Shown here one piece after another: positions 11,951 through 26,649 of a stretch of 64,000 nucleotides of DNA. This DNA comes from Salminus brasiliensis (taxonomy: Eukaryota; Chordata; Actinopteri; Characiformes; Bryconidae), in the NCBI RefSeq assembly GCF_030463535.1, contig NC_132878.1, positions 98,023,040-98,087,039 on the forward strand, in the 5' to 3' direction. Position 1 is the stretch's first letter, and the number at the start of each line of letters is the position of its first letter. The notes beneath the pieces were generated by a model. It did no database searches and had not been told where the DNA came from. It was given only the letters and a program-made list of their open reading frames with translations. The translations under genes and the position numbers were made by a program.

Positions 11951-12329
11951 ACAAATAATGGAGACGTTGTCTGTCATCTCATATTTATACATTTTTGAGG
12001 TAGCAATGAATGACTGCAATCTGTACACTCTGAGCTAAATTATTTTATATTCTTGCTATAAACTTAACCCTTGTTGAATTATAGGACTTATTAGTATTTG
12101 ACCTAAACAGATGTGTGTCTTGCTTGACATTTGCTTCTTGATATTGTATTATAACTACTACATTATCATAAAAAGTTAATGAGTAATACATAAATGTAGT
12201 AGTTGGCAATGTACTAACTGAAACAGCTATGATAAAATTAATCATTTTCTTTTTTTTAAACAACCATGCTTAATGATAAGTAAATAATTGTGGACATGCT
12301 CAATCCATGCTATACTTGATACTTTTTTG

Positions 12330-12480
12330 CCAAGGCTGAGGGTAAATAATGTAAAACCTTCATTGAGGTCAAAAGTCTGGGCTGTGAGTCCTGAACATTA
12401 TCGTGAAGGTTGTTCCAGAGTTGGGGGCTTTATAAGAAAATGCTCTTCCCCCATGCTGAGATTTGGGAACGAGTACCTTA
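12330..12480 (-). mobile_element. Short LINE scrap
   Basis: GTGAGTCCTGAACATTATCG and AGGTTGTTCCAGAGTTGGGG match the antisense LINE C-terminal coding region at 19440-19520. It is a short decayed fragment of the same L2-type family. Confidence 0.6.
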
Positions 12481-12827
12481 TTGTTAAGACTAAATGTCAT
12501 TAGGTTAAACAACACAATCTCACACTAACAATTCTTAACTTAAATTGATGTGAATTTAGCCTAAAGAAAACAACAATCTTTATCGAAATGTTTTAATGAA
12601 ACTCAATTACTGCCACCACTAGATTAAAAGATGCATCAGAAACAGGTTCTCAATAATACTGAATTAATATTTAATAATACATAACTGTCTTCATGGGTGC
12701 CATAAATTGTGTGAGAGTTTGCGGTCTGAAAAAAGCAGCTCCTATATGTACTTAGCCTGTAATTATATTAACCCATAACTGTTACCTGCAGGTAGATACA
12801 TATAAATGTTATACGTTTTGCTATGTA

Positions 12828-15201
12828 CACATGTGGACAAAATTGTTGGTACCCCTTGGTTAATGAAAGATTATCACAGAAATAACACACAATGGTCACA
12901 GAAATAACTTGAATCTGACAAAAAGTAATAATAAATAAAAATGCTATAAAAGTTAACCAATGAAAGTCAGACATTGCTTTTCAACCATGCTTCAACAGAA
13001 TTATTTAAACAAATAAACTCATGAAACAGGCCTGGACAGAAATGATGGTACCCTTAACTTATTTTTTTGTTGCACAACCTTTTGAGGCAACCACTGCAAT
13101 CAAACAATTCAGAATCAGAATCTTTATTTTACCAAGTATGCTACACATACAAGGAATTTGTCTTGGTGAGAGCAACACGTATGACAAGTAACAAAAAACA
13201 CAGAACACAGTCTTAAACTAAAGGAAAATGACACTAAACAATAAATAGGGTAGGGGATAAATTAAAAAAGTAAGAAGTACTAAAGGTAATAAAGAGCTGA
13301 TATTTACAGAAAGTAAAGAGCTGATATTTACAGAAAAGAACATCTGTACAGTGTGCAAATAGGCAGAGTGCAAAATAGCTGTTCAGTCCGGTTTGGTACA
13401 GTTCAGTTGTATGTTTTGAGGTTTACAGTGGGAGGTGTCCATTGTGGTTGAGGAGCGCTACAGCTCTGGGGAAGAAGCTGTTAGCATGACGTGTTGTGCT
13501 GGTTTTGATGGACCGCAGTCTTCTACCAGAGGGGAGTGTCTGGAAGAGGAGGTGTCCAGGATGTGAGGGGTCAGGGGTGATGGGGGGGAGACAGTCTGAT
13601 TGTCTTTTGTGAGTTCAAATCTGCAGTAGAACTCATTCAGGTCGTTGGTGAGGTGTCGGCCATTCAGGAGGAGGGGGGTCTTTCTCACCTTGTGACCAGT
13701 GAGAAGCTGAAGGCCTTTCCAGGCTGAAGATGGGTCGTTAGCAGTGATGTGTCTGTTCAGCTGCTCTGAGTACTTGCTCTTCACAGCTCTAATCCCTTTC
13801 TCCAGTCTGTATTTGGCCTCCTTATAGACAGTTCTATCTCCACTCCTGAACGCTTCCTCCTTTTCCCTCCGAAGCTGTTTGAGTTCAGCAGTAAACCAGG
13901 GTTTGTTGTTACTGTATTTCACCTGTGATTTAGTTGAGATACAGCTGTCTTCACAGAAACTGATGTATGACGTCACAGTGTCTGTGTATTCGTCCAGTCC
14001 GTCTGTCGCCTCCTCAAACACAGCCCAGTCTGTGGATTCGAAGCAGCCCTGCAGCTTCTCAATGTCTCCACTGGTCCACCTCTTCACTGTTGTGATGACC
14101 GGCTTGCTGGTTTTGAGTTTCTGCCGGTAGGTTGGAATGAGGTGAACGAGGCTGTGATCGGAGAGCCCGACAGCTGCGCGCGTGATGTAGAAGCAGATTC
14201 CTCCTCCTCTGCTCTTGCCGCTGCACTCTGCGTCTCTGTCCGCTCTGTGCAGCTGGAAGCCCGGGAGGTGCAGCGCGCTGTCCGGGGTCAGCTCGGTCAG
14301 CCAGGTCTCCGTGAAGCAGAGCGCAGAAGCAGCGGAGAAGTCCTTGTTGGTTAGGTTGAGCAGAAGTAGTTCCTCAGTTTTGTTGCTGAGAGATTGGAGG
14401 TTGGAGAGGAATAATGACGGTAGAGGTGTGCGAGCCCCACGTCGCCTCAGACGCACGAGCGTGCCGGCTCGTCTGCCCCTGCGCCGGTTTCTCCACAGTC
14501 TCCTGGCGAGGCCGAGCGCGGTCAGCGCGGCTGTTGTGAGGATCTCCGCACAAACTGAAGGTTCTTGAACAAATTCCGGGATGCTTTCAGGGGAAATGTT
14601 GTTCCTGAAGCTCAGTAGTTGTTCCCTGCTTCAACTAACTGAGTTTGACGTACAATAGACAACATTAACAAACAAAAACAAACACCACACGGAGGAGCTC
14701 GTCACCGTGGCTGCCATCCTCGGCGCCATCTTGGATCGAAGATTCCAATTCCAGAGTTACAATTCCTGTAACTGTCAATGAGACTGGCTCTTACATTTCT
14801 GAATAATATGTGCAACTGTAGTCACAGGAACATCAAGCTGCTTGGAGATGGTCTTATAACCTTTACCTTTAACATGCTTGTCCATAATTTTCTTTCTAAT
14901 CTCCTGAGACAACTCTTTCCTTTGCTTCCTCTGGTCCATGTTGAGTATGGTACACACCATGTCACCAAACAGCACAGTGACTACCTGTAGCCCTGTATTA
15001 TTTTTGTCCAGGCCTGTTTCATGAGTTTACTTTTTAAAATAATTCTGTTAAAGCATGGTTTAAAATCAATGTCTGATTTTATTTGTTCATTTTCATTGAA
15101 TTTTTATTTATTATTACTTCTGTCAGATTCAAGTTATTTCTGTGACCATTGTGGGTCTTTCATTATCCGAAGTGTACCAAACAATTTTGTCCATGTGTGT
15201 A
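12828..15201 (-). mobile_element. Internally deleted Tc1 transposon (copy B) split by a LINE
   Basis: The left terminus at 12829 (CATGTGGACAAAATTGTTGG) and the right terminus ending near 15201 (CAATTTTGTCCATGTGTG) are inverted repeats of the Tc1 family. The minus strand at 14975-14775 encodes the transposase N-terminus (MDQRKQRKELSQEIRKKIMD, then the helix-turn-helix). The C-terminus is present only as the SKGC-type end near 13080-13100. The DDE core is missing, so this was a deleted, MITE-like copy. A LINE derivative occupies 13111-14758 with target duplication ACAATTC. Confidence 0.82.
13111..14758 (-). mobile_element. Internally deleted CR1/L2-type LINE with both ends
   Basis: The minus-strand frame 14456-13458 (332 codons) begins with endonuclease sequence (LPSLFLSNLQSLSNKTEELL, then LCFTETWLTELTPDSALHLP and SRGGGICFYI). 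It then jumps to the region before the RT (LKQLRREKEEAFRSGDRTVY, then LLTGHKVRKTPLLLNGRHLT) and to the last residues near the stop. The reverse transcriptase itself is missing. The 3' UTR ends in AAAATAAAGATTCTGATTCT. A 7-bp target duplication ACAATTC (13104-13110 and 14759-14765) frames the copy, so it inserted as one unit into the Tc1 element. Confidence 0.85.
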
Positions 15202-15266
15202 GGTTGAGGGATTACTTTGGATGATCGTTGAGTTTCTGAAAGGTAATTATAATGTTCAATATCCAG

Positions 15267-15437
15267 GTTGGATCACTGCAGTCTTAGTAAGGAAATCTGT
15301 AAAACACTAGCATCAGTGCTCATGTCTGATTCAGCACTGATACAGCTGGACCTCAGTAACAATGACCTGCAGGATTCAGGAGTGGAGCTGCTCTCTGCTG
15401 GACTGAAGAGTTCACACTGTAAACTGCAGATTCTCAG
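15267..15437 (+). CDS. nlrc3-like: Gene A LRR exon 1
   Basis: A 171-nt exon in phase 2-2. It encodes one ribonuclease-inhibitor-type LRR pair: [20 protein letters not shown], then [20 protein letters not shown] and [14 protein letters not shown]. The acceptor is CAATATCCAG| and the donor CTCAG|GTCAGT. Its 3' half and the 500 bp of intron after it match the LASCN/LALCN-type exons of both genes, whereas its 5' half matches LRR exon 1 of gene B. It therefore looks like a recombinant of two LRR exons. Confidence 0.9.
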
Positions 15438-16419
15438 GTCAGTGTTTCTGTCAGTTCATTCTGAAATGATAAATGTGAAGATGTGAGATTCAGAGCTTTA
15501 CTAAGATGTTTTTATATCAATATACAAGATGAAGTTTCTAGTGAAGGTCGGAGTTCACTAACTGAACAAAGACCAACTCTCTAACGTCTGCAGTTGTCTT
15601 TAGATTGTCTAGAAAGATTTCTGATCAGGTCTTTCTTCCTCATAAACACATTAATCAGAACCTTTGGACTCTACTGAACATTCAGTGTGTAGTGATATGT
15701 ATGATTACTCACTCTGACCTCACAACACATTCTGAAATTAAAACTGGTTTTATAGTGTTTAATGAACCCAGTCTGACCTAACAGCTCATCTGTGATCCAA
15801 TCAGAGGCTTTTTCTTAGTCTCCTTTAACTCATTAGAATCTGCTCCTGAGTAGTGGGTGAGCTGCATGTCCATGTTGGTGATAGTAAAATGGATCAGCAT
15901 GTGGAACTGGAGCTTTCTCTATAATAGTTATCATGTTTTCTATCACTATATCAGTATTTCCTCTCTTTCCTTTAAGCCTGCTCATGTACTTTCATTCAGG
16001 TCTCTATAACTGCACTATCCAGTACAGCCTAGAGAAGGATGAGGTCCACTTCTGAGTCTTAAATTCTCTCTGTGGTTCTTCCTCCTGCTCTTAAAGAGTT
16101 ATTCTTTTTAAGTCTTAATAAAAATACTATCTGTTTATATCACTTTATTATCTGATACATTCTCTATATGATGACTATATTTTATTGCATAGCTTTCTTT
16201 ATCCAATCCACTACTACACCACTAAGTAGAGGAAGACATTTTCTTCATTTGTAGTCAATATTTTATGTATTTCCCCAGCTACGATGTCAATGAGAGTCAT
16301 CCTCAATGTCCTCAGAGTTTAAATAAAGGATTAATTAAATAATTATGGACTCAAATTAAATGTTTATAAAACAAAATCTCTCATATTAGAGAGCAGAAAG
16401 TTGACTGAATGGGTTTTAA
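15438..16419 (+). repeat. Intron segment shared by several LRR exons
   Basis: 15438-15980 is closely similar to 18061-18310 and to the reverse complement of about 41690-42219. Each copy lies just 3' of an LRR exon. The duplicated unit is therefore exon plus intron, not exon alone. Confidence 0.8.
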
Positions 16420-17512
16420 CTGTGTCTCTGATATGGAGGCCAGCAGCACAGGAGCCCCTCAAGGAACAGTCTTGGCACCATTCCTCTTCACCCTTTACAC
16501 TGCTGACTTCATGTACAGCTCACCGACCCGTCACCTCCAGAAGTTCTCTGATGTCTCCGCGATTGTTGGCCTCATAACCAATGAGGAGGACCGCGAGTAC
16601 AGAGAACTTATTCAGGACTTTGTGGACTGGTGTCTGCAGAACAACCTTCAGATAAATGCTGGAAAGACCAAAGAACTGGTGGTGGTTTTCCGCAGGTGCA
16701 GACACCCCCTTCCATCAGTGAACATCCAGGGTATGAACATCGAGAGTGTGGACTCTTATAAATACCTGGATGTTCATCTGAACAATAAACTGGAATGGTC
16801 AGTCAACACTGCTGCACTCTTCAAGAAAGGCCAGAGCAGATTCTACCTACTGATGAGATTGGGGTTTTTTGGGGTGCAGGGAGCACTCCTGAGGACGTTA
16901 TTCGACACAGTGGTGGCATCTGCCATCTTTTATGGAGTGGTCTGCTGGGGAAGTAGCATTTCGACGACAGATAAGAAGAGACTGAATAAACTCATTAAGA
17001 GGGCCGGCTCTGTCCTGGGGTGCTTCTTAGACCCAGTGCAGGTGGTGGGAGACAGGAGGATGACAGCCAAGCTGGCATCCATGCTAGAGAACAGTTCCCA
17101 CCCCATGCATGAGACTCTGGCAGCACTGGACAGCTCCTTTAGTGACAGGCTGCTTCACCCCAAGTGTGTGAAGAAGCGGTATCACAGGTCCTTCCTTTCT
17201 GCTGCCGTCAGACTCCACAACCAGCACTGCTCTCAGCGGACCACATACACACACACATGTTCAGGGAACAGAGATCCCTCAATGTTAAAATACTATGTGC
17301 AATACACCCCCCACATGTGCAATTAAGAGTCATTTGCAATAACCTGTAAATAATATTGTTATTGCTTTTTTAATTCTTATTTATATTGTGTATATAGTGT
17401 AAATTATTCATTTACATTTTTTTTGTAACTGAGTGTCTTGCTATCCCTTTCTGCTGTAACACTGAGTATTTCCCCACTGTGGGACTAATAAAGGATTATC
17501 TTATCTTATCTT
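16420..17512 (+). mobile_element. CR1/L2-group LINE, 5'-truncated, RT frame open
   Basis: An open frame of about 300 codons runs to 17326. It covers the RT from the GAPQGTVLAPFLFTLYTADF motif to the C-terminal LHPKCVKKRYHRSFLSAAVR. The catalytic box expected as F-S-D-D reads F-S-D-V (near 16550), so the second metal-binding Asp is lost and the enzyme should be dead. The 3' UTR ends in GTGGGACTAATAAAGGATTA with a TCTTA tail at 17512. Flanking TTTAA may be the target duplication. The uninterrupted target sequence is seen in a duplicate at 18354-18430. The first apparent Met (16409) belongs to flanking DNA. Confidence 0.88.
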
Positions 17513-17685
17513 TAAGTAACTTATCAGCCAACATCAGATGTGTTCTGGTTGTTGTTAATTATTAAGTTTAAATCACGTTAGTTTTACTGTCAAAATAAAA
17601 AATATAAAAACTGGTGCAGTGCATCAGTAGGAATCAAGTAACAAAAAAAAGTTAAATTAAGTTAAATTAAATCTTAAGAGAGGAA

Positions 17686-17775
17686 TGCTTGTTGGCTGTG
17701 TTTTCATCTCTGGTTACAATTGTTTTCAGGTACATTTAGCGGACTGGTTCATCCAGGTTTTTATTTTTATTTGGC
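17686..17775. repeat. Repeat also present at 30092-30200
   Basis: Segments such as TCATCTCTGGTTAC and GGACTGGTTCATCCAGGTTT are shared by 17686-17775 and 30092-30200 in the same orientation. The identity of the repeat is unknown. Confidence 0.65.
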
Positions 17776-17886
17776 CACTGTTAACCACTTCTTGTTTTGT
17801 CAAAATGTATCACTTTCCTGTTTCATTAAAAATTTCCTTTGACTGTATTCTCAAGTAAAATCTGGTTTGCTTTTCTCCTTTTGCAG

Positions 17887-18060
17887 ACTGGCTTCATGTA
17901 ATCTTGGAGTAAAGACGTGTGAAGCTCTGGGATCAGTTTTAAAGCTGGAAAACTCCTCCCTGAAAGAGCTGGACCTCAGTAACAATGACCTGCAGGATTC
18001 AGGAGTGGAGCTGCTCTCTGCTGGACTGAAGAGTTCACACTGTAAACTGCAGATTCTCAG
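17887..18060 (+). CDS. nlrc3-like: Gene A LRR exon 2
   Basis: A 174-nt exon in phase 2-2 with acceptor CTCCTTTTGCAG| and donor TTCTCAG|GTCAGT. It encodes [40 protein letters not shown] and then [18 protein letters not shown], a ribonuclease-inhibitor-type LRR pair. It is nearly identical to the LASCN/LALCN exons of gene B, notably in the second half, which suggests recent exon duplication or conversion. Confidence 0.92.
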
Positions 18061-18477
18061 GTCAGTGTTTCTGTCAGTTCATTCTGAAATGATAAATGTG
18101 AAGATATGAGATTCAGAGCTTTACTAAGATGTTTTTATATCAATATACAAGATGAAGTTTCTAGTGAAGGTCAGAGTTCACTAACCGAACAAAGACCAAC
18201 TCTCTAACGTCTGCAGTCGTCTTTAGATCGTCTAGAAAGATTTCTGATGAGGTCTTTCTTCCTCATAAACACATTAATCAGAACCTTTGGACTCTACTGA
18301 ACATTATTAGACTGGTTCCAGTGATTGAATCCCCCTTCAGGTACCAGTATAAAGTCTCTCATATCAGAAAGCAGAAAGTTGACTGAATGGGTTTGAATAA
18401 CTTATCAGCTGATATCAAATGTGTTCTGGTTTTTGTTGATTGCTGAGTTTAACACATTTCGCTGTACAGTGTACACA

Positions 18478-18560
18478 ATATGAGAATATGAAATAGTGAT
18501 GGTTGGATCTCCTAAGTGATGCAGAGGAAACAACGCTAGGGACAATGAGGTCAACTTATC
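18478..18560 (+). repeat. 83-bp inverted repeat, left arm
   Basis: Pairs with 19695-19777: reading one arm against the reverse complement of the other, I see only two mismatches in 83 nt. The arms flank the LINE piece at 18560-19690. A short extra inverted pair (ATCACTGCT/AGCAGTGAT) lies at the inner edge of the right arm. Confidence 0.85.
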
Positions 18561-19690
18561 AAGTCAAGTCAAGTCAAGTCAAATTTATTTGTATAGCGCT
18601 TTTTACAACTGTTGTCGTCACAAAGCAGCTTTACATAATTATTACTTAATAAAGAACAGAGACAGAGAAGAAAGAAGAAATAACATGAAGCGTCAAAGAC
18701 CCCCGTGAGCAAGCCAACGGCGACAGTGGCAAGGAAAAACTCCCTCAGAGCTGGAGGAAGAAACCTTGGGAGGAACCAAGACTCACAAGGGGGACCCATC
18801 CTCCTCTGGCCAGACTGTTTTAAACATTAATGATAAAAATTACCAAACCAGGTACAACAGAAAGTTAATAGTTGTGATATTAATAGTGTCAGACAGGCAC
18901 GAGTCCATCTAGGTTTCAGCACGGCCACCAAACAGGCAGCAGCGGCTGGCAGGTGAGCCATGGGTGGTGGCGGGTTGGGGGGGACCCGCTGGCTGGACTG
19001 GTAGGTGGCAGCTGGTTAGATGCAGGTAGAGGGGACCTCAGCGGGCAATCTTCCTGCAGATCGGGCTGGGTGGCCATTTACTCGGGGAAGGTAAAGAGAG
19101 AGAAGTTAGTTCTAAGAGGAATTTTATGGAGTGCAGAGAATGTTGATCATCAGCATCTGGGTATGTCTGATGACTCCGGCAGGTCTGATTATCACAGCAT
19201 AATTAAAAGGAGAGAGCCAGAAGGTAACACGGACACGGGCGTACCCTGAGAACACCAGCATCTATCTGCTCCACCGTCAACAAACCTGAGTGATCGCGTG
19301 TAAGCAGCGAGACGACAGCTCCAGCATCTCAGAGTACTACAATTCCCTGGGTCCGCGAACCCCTGGACCTGCAGCCCTTATCTAAGAAACATTAATTACC
19401 AAAAGCTAAACTAAACATATAAGTTTTCAGTTTAGATTTAAAGATTGAGACTGTGTCTGAGTCCCGAACATTATCTGGAAGGTTATTCCAGAGCTGGGGG
19501 GCTTTATAGGAAAAGCCTCTTCCCCCTGCTGAGGTTTTCAGAATTTTGGGAACGCGTAAGAGGCCAGCACCCTGAGATCTAAGTAGTCTTGATGGTTCGT
19601 AATATACTATAAGATCCTGCAGGTACTCAGGAGCGAGGCCATGTAGGGCTTTATATGTTAATAAAAGATCACTGCTGAAAAGCTAAGTAG
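18560..19690 (-). mobile_element. L2-type LINE 3' part (5'-truncated)
   Basis: The minus-strand 3' end carries a CTTGA repeat tail (18560-18581) after TAAATTTG. The antisense of 19400-19680 encodes YKALHGLAPEYLQDLIVYYE, PSRLLRSQGAGLLRVPKILK and APQLWNNLPDNVRDSDTVS, the C-terminal domain of an L2-type ORF2 protein. A long 3' UTR lies between. It sits exactly inside an 83-bp inverted repeat. Confidence 0.8.
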
Positions 19691-19694
19691 CAGT

Positions 19695-19777
19695 GATAAG
19701 TTGACCTCATTGTCCCTAGCGTTGTTTCCTCTGCATCACTCAGGAGATCCAACAATCACTATTTCATATTCTCATAT
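19695..19777 (-). repeat. 83-bp inverted repeat, right arm
   Basis: Reverse complement of 18478-18560 with two mismatches. It could be the other terminal repeat of a foldback element, or a copy made during LINE insertion. Confidence 0.85.
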
Positions 19778-20279
19778 TTCACATTACTTCAGCATAGTGT
19801 GAGGTGGATGTGGTCATCAGAGGGTGAGGACACTGGTGGACAGATTTGTGCTGCTGATCCATCATATCATACATGACTATAGCAGAGTTGAAGCTGTAGT
19901 GTTTGAATCCTCTCTAAATATTGAATTAACACCACTTTACCAATGCTTTTAAGTATTAATGGGTTCCTCTCAGCAGTTCTTCCTCCTGCTCTCAATAAGT
20001 TTCCCCATCCACTTCCTGTGTATTTTCTCATTCTTTCAGAGTGTCACACATCCACTGAGTGCCTCGCTATATCCATACTTTCATGTGGCCATCTCACGAT
20101 GAGGCTCTAAAGGACTCAACAGGAAGTCACATAGCTAATGACTCCACACTCTTTTCCCCATTCACATACTCCATAATTCTAATGACTTTCACATGTGTCT
20201 TTGGTCTTATGATTCCATTAGTGTAGTATTTAAGCCCAGGCTTTAGTATAGGGTAATTGCAAGGTATTGCATCCCTTCT

Positions 20280-20530
20280 GGTGATCTACTGAGCATTATT
20301 TGTACATTTGTATTTTTGGGTATGACCTTAGCCCTTGTTTTTCAACTTTGCCTTTTTGCCTTACCCTTTGGATTGTCTACTTGTGATATTGATACAGGAC
20401 TTTGACCCTTTGCTTTTGTTTCTGGCCTGTGTATCGACTACAAAATTGGATTATACTTTTGCTAGTAAAGCCTCCTTTGTATTTGACTTGTGCAAGTGTC
20501 TGAATCTGTTTGGCAAGTTACTCATCAGGG
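20280..20530 (+). mobile_element. Possible LTR (R/U5-like) piece of a Gypsy element
   Basis: T-rich sequence with repeated CTTTGCC / TTTGACC motifs and AGTAAAGCC near 20465, resembling the 3' part of fish Gypsy LTRs. It lies just before Gypsy pol sequence in the same orientation. Ends were not found. Confidence 0.35.
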
Positions 20531-20534
20531 ACAT

Positions 20535-21556
20535 ATTGGATACATTTTTTAATAGCTTATTTGGATGATATCCTGGTTTACTCACCGGATAGGGATGTAC
20601 ATGTAAGACACATCCGAGCAGTTTTACAGTGTTTACTAGACAACAGTTTGTTTCTGAAAGGGGAAAAATATTAATCTCCAATCCGTGTCCTTTCTGGGGT
20701 ACGTTATTAGTGCATAAGGAATTATGATGGATGATCATAAGATCCAGTGGCATAATGCTTCCTCGGTAAAAGAATTACAGAGATTTTTAGGTTTTGCTCA
20801 TTTCTGTGGCTTTATTTGTAATTTTAACGCTATCGCCACACTACTCACATCCCTCCTCAAGGGAGGACCAAAAAAGTTAAAGTGGACAGAACAGGCAGAG
20901 GTAGTGTTTCAGGCCTTAAAAGTGTCCTTTACGGCAGCTTCCATCTTAAAATATCCTGGCCCATCTAAACCCTTCACCATTAAAGTCAATGCCTCTGAAA
21001 TGAGATTAGGGGCACAGCGCACAGGAGACCCTCCAAAATGGCTTCTTGGACTGGGGCCTCCTCTGATGCCTGCAGTGGATTCTTGGATGCAGAGAAGCGA
21101 ACAGGTGTGGGAGTAGGTGCATCAGATGATAGAACATGCCCTCCAATGCAATAAGGAGCAAGCTGACCGCCACTAGAATGACACTCCAGTCTATCAGCCC
21201 AGAGACAGGGTATGGTTGGCTATGAGGAACTTCAGAAACATGGAGGGAAGTAGAAAGTGTCTGCCTAAGAATCAATAAGGCCACATATAGGTTGGACTTA
21301 CCGCTTCGCTTTAGAGTTTTACATTTGTTTCAGGTGTTTTTGCTTGAACCTGTCAACAGGTGCCTTGGACGAGGCATCACTAGATGTCACACCACCATGG
21401 CCGGACGTGATAGACAGGGATCATTTCTATGCTGTCTGTAGGCTGATGGACTCCTGGAGATGTAGGGGGCAGCTCCAGCAGTGCTGGAAGAGACACCATG
21501 GATCCTGCCATAATAGCAGAGTTTCACAGTCATCACTCTGACAAGCCTGCTCCTTG
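20535..21556 (+). mobile_element. Ty3/Gypsy pol remnant (RT end, RNase H, integrase C-terminus)
   Basis: Reading with frameshifts gives the RT LDDILVY box near 20565 and the connection domain VKELQRFLGFAHFCGFICNF (20776-20835). The RNase H start follows as KPFTIKVNASEMRLGA, where the expected catalytic Asp of VDASE is Asn. At about 21042 it jumps to integrase C-terminal sequence (DSWMQRSEQVWE, later PRDRVWLAMRNFRNMEG). A large part of RNase H and the integrase core are deleted. Stops are frequent. It is cut at about 21556 by a mariner fragment. Confidence 0.8.
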
Positions 21557-21975
21557 CTGTAGGGGCTGCCCATAGCAGCCAAGGGCACAGAGGTGTTCTT
21601 TGCAGCATGAGGTGCATTGTTATGCATAAAGATGATTTTGCTATGGAAGGCATGGTTCTTCCTTTTATCCCATGGAAAAAGTGGTCAGTCAGAAACTCTA
21701 TATTTTGCCAATGTCATTTTTACACCTTTAGGGACCCAAAGAGGCCTACTAGCTCTTTATCCATGATTCCGGCCCAAAACATGACTGACGTTGCAGCCTT
21801 ATTGGGACATGGTGGCCATCCAACAACTATCCACTACTCCATTCATCTGGACCATCCAGGGTTGCATGGCACGCATCAGTAAACAAGACTGAAAATGAGT
21901 CTGCAACTGTTTCTGCTTGTGATTACTAGTTAGGGGTGGCCGAACAGTATGTTCTCATTAAAGTTCTCATTAAAA
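21557..21975 (-). mobile_element. Tc1/mariner transposase fragment
   Basis: The minus strand at 21780-21740 encodes an FWAGIMDKELVG motif. It continues as IEFLTDHFFHGIKGR and a FMHNNAPxHAAKNT-like segment across frameshifts, matching the DDE region of a fish mariner family. A second fragment is at 61650-61945. Frame breaks show it is dead. Confidence 0.65.
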
Positions 21976-21979
21976 ACTG

Positions 21980-26129
<4,150 letters not shown>

Positions 26130-26339
26130 AAACCTGAAAACTAAATTTACTGCTCAATAATGTTGTAATTACCAGCCAGATAACTACCAGAAACTGTATT
26201 CAAAACACATAATAAGCTTTTTCTCAGTGTCATTATAATTAACTAATATAAATAACATTATAATAAACTGTTGATTTTCAAGGAGACTCTTGGTTTGCTA
26301 GAAACTGTCTATTTGATACCAAAATGTATAATCTCTCTG

Positions 26340-26352
26340 ACTGTTAATTTAC

Positions 26353-26411
<59 letters not shown>
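26340..26411 (+). repeat. (CT)n tract acting as polypyrimidine tract
   Basis: An almost pure CT run ends 2 nt before the CAG acceptor of LRR exon 3 (26415). The paralogous exon in gene B has a shorter, interrupted CT tract. Length changes here could affect splicing. Confidence 0.9.
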
Positions 26412-26412
<1 letters not shown>

Positions 26413-26414
26413 AG

Positions 26415-26588
26415 AGTGTCTGGTTGTATGGTCACAGAAAAAGGCTGTTCTTCTCTGGCTACAGCTCTGAGTTCAAACCCCTCCCACCTGAAAGAACTGG
26501 ATCTGACCTACAACCACCCAGGAGAGTCAGGAGTGAAGCTGCTGTCTGCCAGACTGGAGGATCTACACTGCACACTCACCACACTCAG
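26415..26588 (+). CDS. nlrc3-like: Gene A LRR exon 3
   Basis: A 174-nt exon in phase 2-2. It encodes VSGCMVTEKGCSSLATALSS, NPSHLKELDLTYNHPGESGV and KLLSARLEDLHCTLTTLR, the last LRR type that in fish NLR-B30.2 proteins normally precedes the linker and B30.2. The acceptor is CTCTCTCTACAG| and the donor CTCAG|GTATCA. A (GT)n run follows the donor at 26607-26646. The gene B equivalent is 39931-39758. Confidence 0.92.
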
Positions 26589-26607
26589 GTATCAACAGCT
26601 GTTCAGT

Positions 26608-26648
<41 letters not shown>

Positions 26649-26649
26649 A

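Larger units (their letters stand above)
9949..15266 (+). other. Gene A intron with transposon insertions
   Basis: The intron has a GC-AG boundary. It contains Tc1-like remnants at 10375-10925 and 11145-11950, a LINE scrap at 12330-12480 and a Tc1/LINE nest at 12828-15201. Sequence between them (9990-10370, 11950-12330, 12490-12827) shows nothing recognisable. Confidence 0.6.

Noticed and set aside
16409..16419. Met start of the LINE frame at 16409
   Set aside because: The first residues belong to flanking intron sequence, shown by the uninterrupted duplicate at 18354-18430.
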